Part shown: positions 46,728 to 59,251 of the stretch, one piece after another
Numbering within the stretch: position 1 is the first letter of the stretch
Layout of the letters: each line of letters begins with the position of its first letter
NCBI GenBank assembly: GCA_026874595.1
Contig: CM049307.1
Location: 35,074,862 to 35,138,861, forward strand
Length of the DNA stretch: 64,000 bases
DNA from: Sipunculus nudus
Lineage: Eukaryota > Annelida > Sipuncula > Golfingiida > Sipunculidae
Direction: 5' to 3'
The notes under the pieces: generated by a model
What the model saw: only the letters and a program-made list of their open reading frames with translations
What the model was told of the DNA's origin: nothing
The model's database searches: none
Program-made: the position numbers and the translations under genes

Positions 46728-47615
46728 GCAGGCAACAGTTCAACGGCAGCGATCATGTGTCGGGGGTTCGTCTCGTACGTTTCATACAAAACCATTCATA
46801 CCAAAAACAGTCACATCAGGGGCCTTAGTTAATCATATGACATAATCATGATACGACGTGGTAAAGTTTAGCCTGTGTTCAGAATTTATAGTTATGATAC
46901 TTTATGTCATTTTGAAATCGCCTTTAATAGTGAAATAATACCCTCACACAATCAACATACCAAATGTTTTGTTAATATACATACAATATTCAAACTGATC
47001 ATTTGCATTAGCATGCGTACCTTGAACTTGTCAGGTAAAATTGGAAAGGAGGTGAAAGTTCAAAATCGGTCATCGAATAGAAAATAATTATAACAATCTA
47101 TATATCCTGGACATCCCTTTATCAGTAAGAAAGTATGCTTACGTACGCATAAAACTATTGAACTAACACGCGCAGGCAACAGTTCAACGGCAGCGATCAT
47201 GTGTTGAGAGTTCGTCTCGTACGTTTCAATCAAAACCATTCATACCAAAAACAGTCACATCAGGGGCCTTAGTTAATCATATGACATAATCATGATACGA
47301 CGTGGTAAAGTTTAGCCTGTGTTCAGAATTTATAGTTATAATACTTTATGTCATTTTGAAATCTCCTTTAATAGTGAAATAATACCCTCACACAATCAAC
47401 ATACCAAATGTTTTGTTAATATACATACAATATTCAAACTGATCATTTGCATTAGCATGCGTACCTTGAACTAGTCAGGTAAAATTGGCAAGAAGGTGAA
47501 AGTTCAAAATCGGTCATCGAATAGAAAATAATTATAATAATCTATATATCCTGGACATCCCTTTATCAGTAAGAAAGTATGCTTTCGTACCCATAAAACT
47601 ATTGAACTAACACCG
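46728..47615 (+). repeat. 444-bp tandem duplication in SULT unit 3 flank
   Basis: 46728-47171 and 47172-47615 are near-identical, from GCAGGCAACAGTTCAACGG to ATTGAACTAACAC, with only scattered substitutions. The paralogous flank of unit 2 has a single copy, so the duplication arose after the units separated and is young. Confidence 0.9.
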
Positions 47616-47865
47616 TCCATTCTAGTTGTACAAATTCCATGTTCATTTTGCTTCACAAGTTTGGAGATAATGACTGCGTTTGTGCTGATTTTGTAAATCA
47701 CATTACGACAAAATTCATGTAACAACTGAATGTTTGGTCTTTGGAACTGCAGATAGTGTTGCATAGCAAGGTACACAGTACCGGTATAAAAAGTCCACTA
47801 TATACCTGAAAGACTGCTAATCACAGATTGGTTAAATTTATGAAATTTACTATATATTTACATGG

Positions 47866-47912
47866 GGTGTGACGTAGCCCAGGTACTTTCTGGTTCGAAC
47901 CCCGCGGGGCCC
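47866..47912 (+). repeat. tRNA-like segment with intact B box, third flank copy
   Basis: GTGACGTAGCCC is followed by GGTTCGAACCCCGC, a consensus B box, but the middle is deleted relative to the other two copies. It cannot fold as a tRNA. Confidence 0.4.
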
Positions 47913-48159
47913 CAAAGATATAATGCTGAAATTTCGATTATACCCAAGAGATTCGTTCTAAGGTTATAATTTAATATATTATTCCTGGCCCCGTGCTTAT
48001 AATGCCTGAAATCCAAAAGGCTCGCTGATAACATATCATTCTTATCACTGGTTATCTTCATCCTCCTTCCACAAGTAGTGGTGGGTTGACTGATAGAGAG
48101 GGCATAATATCATATTGAAGGAATATTCGATCCATATTTAGTGACGTTGTATGACCAGT

Positions 48160-50856
48160 TTAATTTTCCTTAAGGTCAATGTTATATTCTTCCCTGATAG
48201 TGTTCAGAAGGGAGTTCATAGCGTCGCTTTGTTCTTTTGTCAGTATATCCTTCCATCTACCAACATGACCTGACCTCATGAACTCTCCACCGCTGGCAAA
48301 TAACCAGTGGGCGGAGTCGAAAGACGGATTCAGTGGATGTTTCTTCATGACGTCAAAGCTCGTCATCTCCACGATCTGCTCCAACTTGTCACTTCTCAGA
48401 GGTCTGTCCAGAAAGTTTCCTATCATCTTTATCATCTTTCGAGGGTCCTCTTTCAGTTCTTCATACGTCAGTATCATTATATTTGGCTCATTCCTGTGGG
48501 CAAGGAATCCTCTTACGTGGTCAAGCCAACTGCCAAAGAACACCTCACCTTTCATGAACGCTTCGAAGAAGACTTCCCAAGTGCCATTCCAAGGCCCTAT
48601 GGGCGTCAGAATTCTATGAAAGTTGTAGAAAGAAACGGCGACATCTTTTGGATTCCGCATGATGTAAAGGATCTTTGGCTTTTTCACGTAAACCTCCTTT
48701 GGGAGAGAGCCATAGTAAACGTGACAATTGAAAACACCAGGACCTGCAGACTTTCGAGCTATTTTCGCATATGGTTCCAGACAGAGTTCATTATCATATT
48801 TTGCTGTTTCTTTAAAGCTGGGCAGGGAGTCTTGAGCAAATATGGCCCTGATTATAGACACTAACCACGTGTTTCCTGCAAGAGATATCGATAAGTCAAA
48901 CGTTTATTTAATAGAAGAACGAATATATTTTTTTTTATTTACGTGCAACTCTATTTAATTGTAAAACCATCGTTCATTTGTTTACATGAGTTTATTTTCG
49001 TGTTAGTCGACAGAGGTAATGTGAACATTTTTACAATGTGTACGGCAAGATATTTGTGAGCGCAGTAACACTGCGGCCACGGACATCCCAAGGGAGCGGA
49101 CATCTCAGAATAACGGTCCGTCTGTGGGCGAACCAATCGTTCTTGTTAGCTCTGCTGAGTACAAAGTCAACTGAGATAGGAATGGCTCTTAATGAACAAG
49201 GCAATTGAACCAATCAAATGAGTCGCGTAAACTTGTCTGATAAGCCATATACACTAGTCCCGTTTCCAGATGCACACGCGTTCTTGTTTAGACTGAGTGT
49301 TAACATTGTTTTGTTTACATTTGTTCGTTGAATTTTATCAGCAGTTTTGATTTCAGTCCGGACACTTTCAGGTTATATTCATAAGATAGACGCAAGTGTG
49401 GCTCGTTTAGCCTGCACCCCTTTCTGAATTGCACCTCATAAGTTAAGATTATTGTTGTACAAAAACATGGCAAATTCCATACAGGCCTAGGCTTCGAAAA
49501 TTCTCGGGAATGGCTGGATAGTGTGTCATGAGTTTTGCTGTGCACATTGAATTATATGTGGGAACACTTATAATTAAAATCTTGGAGATATTACCCAAAT
49601 GTTACACTATAAAAAAAATTTCAATGGAATTGGTACAGGTATCACAGAGATATTACGAATATAAAAGCGGGGCGTTTTAATCTTTATTTATATAAAGATA
49701 ACAAATGAGCTGATATTAGAAAGAGACAGAGGCGCCATTTTAAACATTAATATATATATATATAGGCAATGGGTAAAAATTGGATGAAAAGGTATTTAAA
49801 AGCATATGTAAGTTATCATTTTAATTAAATTTCAATAAAAAAGTTATATGGTCTTGGCGATAAATAAACCCTGATAATGCAAGAAATTATAGGTAAAGGC
49901 CAAAGTTTGTGACCTTTTGACCTCTGTGACCTTTTAACAGAATAGATTTGCATCTTTTTGCCAAGGCAAGAATTTTAAGTGGTCATTTGAAATATTTGGG
50001 TGAAAAGTTGCAAAGTTAGGGCTGTTTGAATTTCCCATACCCCTAAGTATCTACCTCCAGCTGTAAAAGTAAGCGTAGTTAAAAAAGTCCATGGGGGGAA
50101 CCTTCCATCCCAGTTTTTTTTTGCTGGCAACATCAATTTTCTGACTTGTTAGACCTACGGCTACATGAAAATACCCATTAAATAAATCACAAGGGGGAGC
50201 ACTATGACCCCCACTAGCCCATGGGCTAATATTGATATATCCAACAATATACATATTGTTCATGTGAATGTTATAATTTATTGTACGGATAGGAGAGTTG
50301 GAGGTCAAGTTGAAGGTAAATTGTATATTGAATATGAAGTGAATGTGGAACTTTAATGTACTCCAAAACCTTAGTGGGCATATGTCGGAATTTGTCTTGG
50401 CACTTAACAGAGAACCAATCCAGCATTCTTTGTGAGAGCCATTAACTTATGTATATACCATGATATCTATAAAAAGTATGGTTCTTTTGTGGAATCTCCC
50501 ACAGCACTAAAAAAAAGCAAGGATGATATTGCTATAGCTTAGCATGACTAAAAGTTAACTCAGCAGATTAATGGAATTAGATGATTTCAGACATGTTTGC
50601 CATTAGGTTTATATATCTTGGCTTGTGCGATAATTTGGTTCAGTGATGTAGCTTTGAAGGAACAGGCCTAGAAAACCTGGATAAAATTCTAAGTACCTGA
50701 TTTTGGATATCCACACACGATGACGTCACCGTCTACAACCTTGAATTCCTTTAATGCTTCATATGCCTCAGGGGTGACACCAGGCCAATAACGTATCCCG
50801 TCATGCCAGTTTTCCTTCCCCGGGAAGGCATACGGGCAGGGCTCGGCATTACTCAT
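48160..50856 (-). CDS. Cytosolic sulfotransferase (SULT family), copy 3
   Basis: Exon 1 is 50697-50856 (160 bp, ATG at 50856 in GCCATGA context). Exon 2 is 48160-48875 (716 bp, TAA at 48160-48162). The 1821-bp intron has a G|GTACTT donor and TCTTGCAG|G acceptor. The 291-residue product has all key family motifs: PAPS loop GYPKSGNTW (49-57) with the catalytic Lys52, His105 in HVYYGSLP, RNPKDVAVSFYNF (from 127), and the RSGHVG segment (about 254-259) in place of RKGxxG. It would transfer sulfonate from PAPS to small hydroxylated molecules in the cytosol; the acceptor is unknown. Reading frame, splice sites and cofactor residues are intact, so this is the most likely working enzyme in the window. 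A frame start further upstream is possible only with a GTG. A DR2/DR3 cluster of TGACCT sites lies in the intron. The upstream flank carries an old gypsy remnant. Confidence 0.93.
49910..49932. promoter_or_regulatory. Intronic cluster of three TGACCT half-sites (DR2 then DR3)
   Basis: TGACCT occurs at 49910-49915, 49918-49923 and 49927-49932, in direct orientation with 2- and 3-bp gaps. Such direct repeats are the geometry bound by RXR-partner nuclear receptors. It lies in the single intron of intact SULT copy 3. It may derive from the same repeat family as the 28.6-32.1 kb array. Confidence 0.4.
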
Positions 50857-51774
50857 GGCGACCGGTAAATGTTTGTGCACTTGCAGGAGTATATGTTAGT
50901 GTTTCAGGTCTGCGTTCAAATGATTGGAGTACAATGGGGTCATCTGGAGGCATCGAGGGGCACGAAACAGTTTGTCCACCGAATCGTGCTATGAATGAAA
51001 AAAGAGGAACTAAATCTGTGTTTAAGTGGTTTAATTGTTCATTAAATTTGCATATTTGTGTCAGGACTCCAACCTTTGCTACGACCCCTATTGACGGACC
51101 TGGTGTTCACCTCCATCATTAGTATTCATCATTGCTGCATATCACCACATCTCTTGTATTTTTTCTTATGCATAGAGATAAAATTATAATTACTTATGAT
51201 TTAATCAACTGTTCAGTCTTAGTTGATAATTAAAAGAATTACTTTTGCTGAAAGGTGCTTAATCTCCTGCCTTTTGAAAAAAGTACTTAATGTGATTTCT
51301 GGCTTCTTCTGTGTATATATGAATGATATAAGGGTATTTTTGGTTGTGGAAAGTTCTTATAAGGCCTTCATGAAGGATGTGTAAACTTGTTTATCAACAA
51401 CATGTCTGTAAACACAGCAATGTTGACAAATTGGAAAACATGTAACCTAAGGTGGTCGGTTGCATATATGCGGAGGTAGAAAGGTCACTTCTTGCAAAAC
51501 GCAATTTGCAAGGCTCTGGCTTATCTGACTTACTGCAACATGCCCTTGTTAAATTTGTTTTGATTATTTTGGCGGGCCCCAACATAACATAAACATTTGG
51601 AATAAACAAAACAAGCAGCCCGTGTGCGGTGATATCCACCTTTTCTGGTCTTTTTTTTTATAAAACCTCCAAGGGATTACCTTTTAAAGGACGGATAGGT
51701 CATTGGGTCCCAATAAATGAACTTTTCATCCCTGTTTTGCCACTTACTGGAAAATAAGATCACTCTTAATTTAC
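50857..51774. other. Upstream region of SULT copy 3
   Basis: 50857-51250 matches 35968-36350, the upstream side of copy 2, so it probably contains the promoter and 5' leader. 51260-51735 is extra relative to copy 2 and appears inserted; I recognise nothing in it. Confidence 0.5.
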
Positions 51775-52350
51775 ACACAGTCTCAAACGTCCTGACCTTG
51801 TTTTCTTGCAATCTGTTCTGGGCCTCTCACATTTACGTGTGTTGAATCATCAGCCACAATTTCTCTTGGACTGGGTGTAACATCACTTGTACTTGGAATA
51901 TCATCACTTGTTGCATTTTGTTGTTGTGGACTGGGTGGAACATCACTTGTTTTATTGTCTTGCTGTGGTGGTTCATTTGTTTTCCTTAAACACACACGGT
52001 TTCTGCTGAGAATCTCACTTACTGTCTCCATTTCATATGAACGCTCCTCCAATATTTAGTTCATAACACCTTTAATCCATCTTTTCTCACCAAGTTAGAA
52101 TGGTGTTAGTATGACAACATTTCTTTTATAAGACTCTGGTAGATCTCTGCCATTTTAATTGTATAGTTGTGCTTGCTTATCTTTTCTAGGTTTCCTCCTT
52201 CCTAGCTTTTCGGCGAGTACCTCTGAACCTTATAGCTTCAACAGGTTTGATGTTGTCGGTAGGGTAGACCTTATCCTTCTGCCTAGTAACCACTGTGTGG
52301 GTGTGATCTCAAGACAAATGTTGAATATGTGATCCTTTCTCAAACCTTAA
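51775..52350 (-). pseudogene. Old gypsy-type pol C-terminus remnant, upstream of SULT copy 3
   Basis: The minus strand carries an integrase-tail pattern: a KQAQLYN-like stretch, then GEKRWIKGV, then EERSYEMETVSEILSRNR, matching the SYEV..LRRNR pattern of Pol C-termini. A tail rich in Pro, Ser and Asp follows (51783-52052 is open). It is sister to 36420-36975 but better preserved, with internal repeats of the TSDVPPSP type. Confidence 0.65.
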
Positions 52351-52563
52351 GTTCTATTTTCATATTAACAAACAAAAGTTGGCTCTGAGCTAGGTAATCA
52401 GTATTTTTTTTCTAATTTGGAATATTACTTATTAACAAATATCCTCATGTAGCTCTTGGATTCTGGAACGTACAATGTCAACTAACACCTCTGACACTGT
52501 CATATAAATGCTGTTTCTCCAAGGCAAATTGTAAATCGCACTCAAGATGCTGGTGTTCATTGT

Positions 52564-53660
52564 TCAATAATCTGCCAAAGTCGCCTTGCCACCATGTTTT
52601 TGTGCCATCGGTTTCCCAGGCCCGGGAGAAGCTCTAACAAGCGATGAAGGATCCAGCATAAGTTCATACAAATCGTGTACTTCAGTAGGGATGTCACTGT
52701 GAATGAGTTCTGTAAAGTATGTTTTAAGATCTGATAAGGAGACCTTAGTCGTATATAGTTTAATTGCTTTTAGGTTCAATGTGTAAAATTTTGTATTTGA
52801 ATTGAATCTGCGATTTTTTGCTGCAGATGCTTTGACTTTTGACAGTTTTTTTGTTTGTTTATGCAAGATGTCATCTTCACTAAGTACCATGTGCATACAC
52901 TGATTCTACCCACTGTTCATACTTTCTCCTATCTTTATCCTCCTTTTCAAGCAATTGATTGCGACCTTCAAGAAGCCGCTGCTTGATTTTTTGTGCTCGA
53001 ACGACTTGGTTTTCTTTATCCCCAGTCACAGTTTTGTGTGCATGTTGTATGGCCAGCTTTGGTCAGACTACTTCTTCCGCATCACCTTGTGACTTGTCCG
53101 ACTTGAACAAAACGTTCGCTTCTACGTGAGTTGTGGCGGCATGCTGCGCTCTTGACATTATGGAATCACAAAGTATCTTTCGTCACTTGTATTTGTCGCA
53201 CTGCAAGACTTGCTCGATTATGTTATACTTGAACTTGGGTCCCAGTATAGACGTCCTCCTTACAGCTGATCCTTAAGCTGACGTTTCATTACTGCCACGT
53301 ATACCCTATACAAGTCTTCCATTAATGTCACAGTTTTCAGGTCTGAGCTGTTAGCTGTCCTCGAGCTTGTAAGGGTTCCGTCTCGTTGAACCGGTGCACT
53401 CCGGTAAACACACTGATCATGTCTAGTGACAGTAAGGGCTGGCATCTGCTGCAAGTTTTTCCAGATTTACGATTGCACACAAAGGTATTAATAGTTTAGG
53501 TATAAAATAGTCCTTTCCATTGCAGCCATCCTCATCGATTGCCTTGTCACATTTGATGTGAAAATCGAGGCAAGTCTTGTCATTAATGTCCTCCGTGTTG
53601 TTTTGACGGCAAAAACCTAACATGATGGTCTGCTTCGCTGCACAGGTCACCATTTTCCAT
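52564..53660 (-). pseudogene. Unidentified degraded coding region
   Basis: Several minus-strand frames in close succession look protein-like but are broken. 53423-53653 is Cys-containing, with TCLDFHIKCDKAIDEDGCNG. 53260-53454 overlaps it in another frame. A stretch from about 53250 to 52930 with stops is rich in Lys/Glu/Gln and could be a coiled coil. 52564-52896 includes SLSDLKTYFTELIHSDIPTE. I recognise no family. It could be the upstream part of the gypsy remnant's host element, or an independent gene relic. Confidence 0.35.
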
Positions 53661-55653
53661 CCCAGGGCTGCTACAATATGCTTATAGTGCCCCTAGCGGC
53701 CATTGATATATATATCTGAGCACAATGAATATGACTAAAAGTGTTTTATAATAAGGAAGAGGTCCTTGAAACCACTCAAAACATCTGACAACACAGCCAT
53801 ACATATTTGGTAATGGTTTTGCTTGTTCTCAATGCTAGGTTTATCTGCTTGTACCGTGTTGAGTGTGTCAAATACTTTATTCACTGAGAGAGGTATCGTG
53901 AACCACAGCACCTGGCATGCAAAATGGCTGTCATAATAAGAGATGCCGTATGGCAGCCGGCATTGACGTGAAGCAATCGGATTTCGTAAAACATGCATTA
54001 TAAATGATACAGAGTTTTTTTCTGCATTTGATCAATATATTTATTCATTCACGTATTCATCCAAATTTAAATGGCAGTTTTTATGTCTTTTATATATTGG
54101 GAAGCTGAAAGGTGACACTTGCATTAATGTTATATTAATAAAAAACATTATTGCAAAGTAGATGGCATGCAGCAGTGCATGTGGCGGTTATAACCTCCAT
54201 ATATAGAGGTCATACTGTCAAGCGCATGTGACTTGGCATGAAGCTAAACAATCCCGGCCATGCTGTAAAATTAATGATATTGATACCTCTATCCCTCACG
54301 TATAAATGTCCCGATTAATGTCTAATTTTTAGTCTTGTAAGGTAAAATCTTTACATGCATTATAGCTCTTTATCATTGTCAATTATTCTATAGGCTCCGT
54401 TATTATGAAAGCAGATACTGCTCCCGACACATAAACTTGTACATCAGTGTGACGGGATGGCTGTGTATTACGTCAGATCAAGTCATATTATAACAATAAG
54501 GTACAGATTCTGACAGTATTAATGTACCACAGTAAACGTGATCATTTTTAAAATGACGAGGCCATGTATATAGGTACTAATTATACTTAAAATATGCTTA
54601 TTATTATTCAAAACCGTCTCATAAAAAAACCTATTGAAAACCTAGCCTGCATTTTGTTGTCCGCATATTGAAAACATGCTCTATATTTACATGAGGGCGG
54701 ACCACCTGCACCAATAGACGATCAGCAGTCAGCACACGCTTGTATTTGAGATCTGGTATCCGATTTTTAGCTTGTTTATATCTAAACAATCTATACAACT
54801 GATATATTTCAGCATTTTGCGTTGGCAGTTCCGTCTGTCACTCACTCATTATCTCTAATCCATGCTCCGCTTGCCAAAAGATATTTTTATAAGAATCTGA
54901 AGACTGAGTGAATATTGAGTGAATAAACAAGAAAGATTAGGAATTCGAAAAAAGTTTTGTTGTTGATACCATACAAAATAGCAAGCACCTTTTTTTTTAT
55001 TATTCTGTCTTAAATATGACACGGCTGCTATCAGTGAGAGAAAATTTGTTATAACTGACACTTTAATTTTGGAGAACGTTTATACGAATCAAGTGTATAT
55101 GCTGTTGTATTAAACCGCGAATGTTAATTTGGCAGTAATTTGAATAAAAAAATATACATTTGTGTGAACCTTTATGGACAGTACCGGTTTAACCTTTGCG
55201 GATGTATTAAGGTTTTGATCTCTGCTCTTATTATTAATCACATTATCTCATTTTTAAAGGTTATTAGAATAATAATAGAATTACAATGGATAATTATATT
55301 ATTACAATTAAGTAAGTCTAGAAGATAACATATAATATTGACGGGCTGCATATAAAGCGTGTATAATAGCTTAATATGCATTTATTTATGGATTATGTAA
55401 TGAAAACATCCCCTCAAAGCTGACACCAAATCAGCTTTATACCTTGTAAACTTAATGCATGGCTTCAGCGACCTGCCTGACCAAAGCAGCCAGGAAGATA
55501 GCGCCACAATCCTTTTTTAGTTCTCATATTTCGTTATCACAGAGAATAGTATTTTATCATGTTAGTAAACATACAAGACGGCATGTTTCATTTAAAGCTG
55601 TTATTCTAATCGACAAAGAAAGATAAGTTATCATACAATTTGGAAAAGAATAT

Positions 55654-55685
<32 letters not shown>

Positions 55686-56484
55686 ATAATAATAATAATA
55701 TTAAAAATAGTAATATATGAGGCCATGTAGACGGCACCTGTTTAAAATATCATTAAAACAGAATCCAAAAACCTCGGAACAAAGTCGCAAGTGATGTAAC
55801 CAAAAGTTTTGACAACAATGCATCATGTGCGTAATTAATTATTATTTAAACATTTAGGCAGGATGACTGGGGAACAAAGGTATCCGTATTTTTTATAATT
55901 TTTTTTCTATTAATGTTTACCAAAGAGGTATGTGAATGTTTTAAAACGACTCTAATAGGTTCTAAGGAATACCCCATATATATATATATATATATATAAC
56001 ATTTTATTCTTTAAACCATGATTGACTTTATCTTTGCTTGGGCGTGAAAATTTCCAGGTTTGCTTATGCTTGTCCTTACCTATAGAATTAACTACCTTTT
56101 ACTTTAATGTTTGCTACAGACAGCGACCCTTTTATATAGATATATGATGTGATAGCATTAATTACATGAGATGTGTTTATTTACTATATATTTTCCGTCA
56201 TTGTCATGTATGTAGCAACAATGTGTCCAGCAGCCAAGGACCCAAGGACCAAACTGAATAACAGCAAATCAACTGAATAGGCTATTTGAGGATTAAAGAA
56301 ACAACTTTTATTATTAATTCATTGAATTTACCGATTGATATTCATACACTTAAATGAACATTGTTGTCACGCGATAAAGTTTCCCCTTTCTGATGCCCTT
56401 GGGAAAAGGTTGTTGTTACCAAGTGTCGGACCGGATTGCCTTTGGTGTAACGTGGAAAAGTAGAGATTGTGTGGTTTTGTATGG
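53661..56484. other. Non-coding stretch with microsatellites
   Basis: No supported gene. A (TAG)n tract running into (AAT)n lies at 55653-55701 and a (TA)n tract at about 55977-55999. Confidence 0.5.
55653..55701 (+). repeat. (TAG)n/(TAA)n microsatellite
   Basis: About ten TAG triplets pass directly into about six TAA triplets, a compound trinucleotide tract. Confidence 0.95.
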
Positions 56485-57075
56485 CAGAACCTCGCTTGAC
56501 ACCAGCTGGCAGCACCTCACTCGACACCGGCTGGCAGCACCTCACTTGACACTAGCTGGCAGCTCCTCACTCAACACCGCTCTGGACACTGGGCGGCATC
56601 ACCTCTCTAGAAACTGGGTGGCAGCACCTCTGGCAGCACCTCTCTGGACACTGGGTGGCAGCATCTCTCTTGACAGCACCTCTCGCAGCACCAGCTGGCA
56701 GCACCTCACTTGACAACGGCTGATACCATCTCACTCGACAACGACTGGCAGCACCTCACTCGAAACCAGCTGGCAGCTCCTCACTCAACACCGCTCTGGA
56801 CACTGGGCAGCAGCACCCCTTGCAGCACCTCTTTAGAAACTGGTCGGCAGCATCTGTGGCAGCATCTCTCTGAACACTGGGTGGCAGCACCTCTCTTGAC
56901 ACTGGGCGGCACCACCTCTCGCAGCACCTCTCTGGATGCTGGGCGGCAGCACCTCTCACAGCACTTCTCCCGGACACTTGGCGGCAGCATCTCTCGCAGA
57001 ACCTCGCCGGAAACGCGGCAGCATCTCTGGTCGCTTGGTCGCAGCACCTCTCTTGACACTGGCGGTCGGCACCCT
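56485..57075 (+). repeat. Minisatellite, 25-bp based, GC-rich
   Basis: The unit GACACCAGCTGGCAGCACCTCACTC and variants with CTGGGCGGCAGCACCTCTCT repeat more than 20 times. The array is open in several frames on both strands (Trp-Gln-His-Leu-type repeats on +, Cys-Cys-Arg-Pro-type on -), a consequence of biased composition. I do not call a gene. It ends abruptly near 57075. Confidence 0.9.
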
Positions 57076-57079
57076 CATT

Positions 57080-58987
57080 ACTCTGCAGGCTCCACAGACT
57101 GTGTGTCTCAATACTGCGTATGCACTTCTTCTAAAATGAAAATATTAGATAAACCGGTAGTTCAAATCATGTGATTTAAAATGATAAAGTTTAAATACAT
57201 TGGTTTTACTTGCTTTCGAATAATAGTCTGGGTGGTCAGTGGTCAGCCCAAGGCCACTGGGCTCGATAGGGATTTTAGAAGACTATAAAAAATGTTAAAT
57301 GAGCAGTGGACTAAGGTAATATCTTTATATAATACGGGGTCACAGGTAGTTAATACTGAGCAATGAGTCAGGATTGGCATTTTTTTTGCCATTGCCATTC
57401 CTCACAATTATGGTTTCTGCCGGCATTTTGCCAAGGAGACAGAAATAAATTTCTACCCTTGTTTCTGCCATAATGGTAGAAATGCCCTGTAAAAATGTAT
57501 ATCATGTATAAAACTGTATAAAATGTATAAATGATGGAACAGATTTGATAAAGATGAGTTTTTTACATAATAAACTGAGATATTACACAGTGGCTTTTAC
57601 AATCACATACATGTGTTAAATCTTCCATGTGAGTGTAGTACACGACGCAAAAATTATCCATGAACATGGGCGGTATGAGTGCCATGCACCGTAATGATAC
57701 CTTTGGACACAACTTATTCACTACTGGATGACAATTGAATACTGTCAGTATCATATATTTGTCATCATATTACAAGGTTGTAGACACATGGGTACAGTTC
57801 TCTCAAGTTGACGTTCGTGTATTATGATTTTAATTATCTTACGCAGAATTAAAAAAATGTAGTTCTTGTTTAAAATATTTAATATAAAAATGCAATACAA
57901 AATATGTATTTGATGATTAAACACACTCCATTAATATTTTCAATATCAAGTGTAGGTTTGATCATTGGTGTATGATCAATTTTTGCCAAAGCACCCCTGT
58001 ATCTGTGTTTATCAGTTATTTAGTCATCAAAGGCCATATAGGCTACAGATAAAGCTAAGCTGCATGGCTCTATCCCGGCTGAAACTAGGTCTAGTAAAGT
58101 AATTAGCACCATTAGTCTCCACCTAAAGATGACTGATTGATGAAACAAATGTAACATTTCCATATATTTTGAGAAATGCTTGATATAAGGGGAGAAAAAA
58201 TATGCAGACTTATAATAACTATTTAAATGATTAATAAAAAATAAATTAGCCCCACAGACTTACTTAACAGTTTCTATCCCTTATCTGCCTTTTTGCCAGG
58301 CAGAAAAAGTTTCTGTCTTATTTTTGCCCGGCAGAAAACCAACCCTGAGGTGAATAGCTGTGGGGAAAGTCTCCATGTTTGTGCCATCCTAAGCTTTACA
58401 TTTTCAAATCTAAATTCATTAATTACATTTGTTTAGATATTCAGATGTGATGATATCTATAACACAAGTAATCATTTACGCATTTTATGGCTTAACCAAG
58501 GCATTGAGACAATTAATTATTATGACTTCGGTTTTTTCGTGGATTTGCAGTAAATGCAAGTGTTTTGTAAGCTGCTTTTTAGTTTTCAGCCGTAAATTGT
58601 CATCGGTTAATAATCTAATAAATGATAGATCAGATACTTGTATTAATTATTAATATTTTTAATTGGTCATCTCTTGAATTGACAACTAGGTTGATATTCT
58701 ATTTGAAATAAAATTCCTGAAAAAATGAGGTAAATTATTGTACGTTGTGTTACATTTCTGCTCTTAAAGCCGGCCAAGCCTTAGCTAAGCATGACACTGG
58801 TGCACTCAACCAATCAGGAATATTCTGCAAACTTTCTGCAAACTAGAATTGTTGATTAAATATGAAAAAAAGAGTTTCCAGACATATCATGTAATGACTG
58901 AACTTTTTTGTAATTTCACGTAATCAAGCTTTACGTGGAATGACTGGAATGTTTAGGCATTTCATGAAATGACTGATTTCTAAGATT

Positions 58988-59026
<39 letters not shown>

Positions 59027-59185
59027 CGTCCTAAAAGGTTGAATTGATTATAAGATATCTTGCAGGAAACAACGGTTTTTTATTCATTACAAACCGTGGG
59101 ATTTGAGCTACAGTTATATAGATTAAATTATTTGCTATTTTTGCTATTTTGGCCCGGCTTAATTCTGCCAGGAGTAACACCTAGG

Positions 59186-59251
<66 letters not shown>

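Noticed and set aside
50857-50880. Upstream start for SULT copy 3 (eight extra codons)
   Set aside because: The upstream start codon would be GTG; the ATG at 50856 is in good context and shared by all copies.
56342-57174. Cys-rich and Trp-rich proteins encoded by the minisatellite
   Set aside because: Open frames arise from the biased repeat and occur on both strands; no start context, splice signals or homologue.
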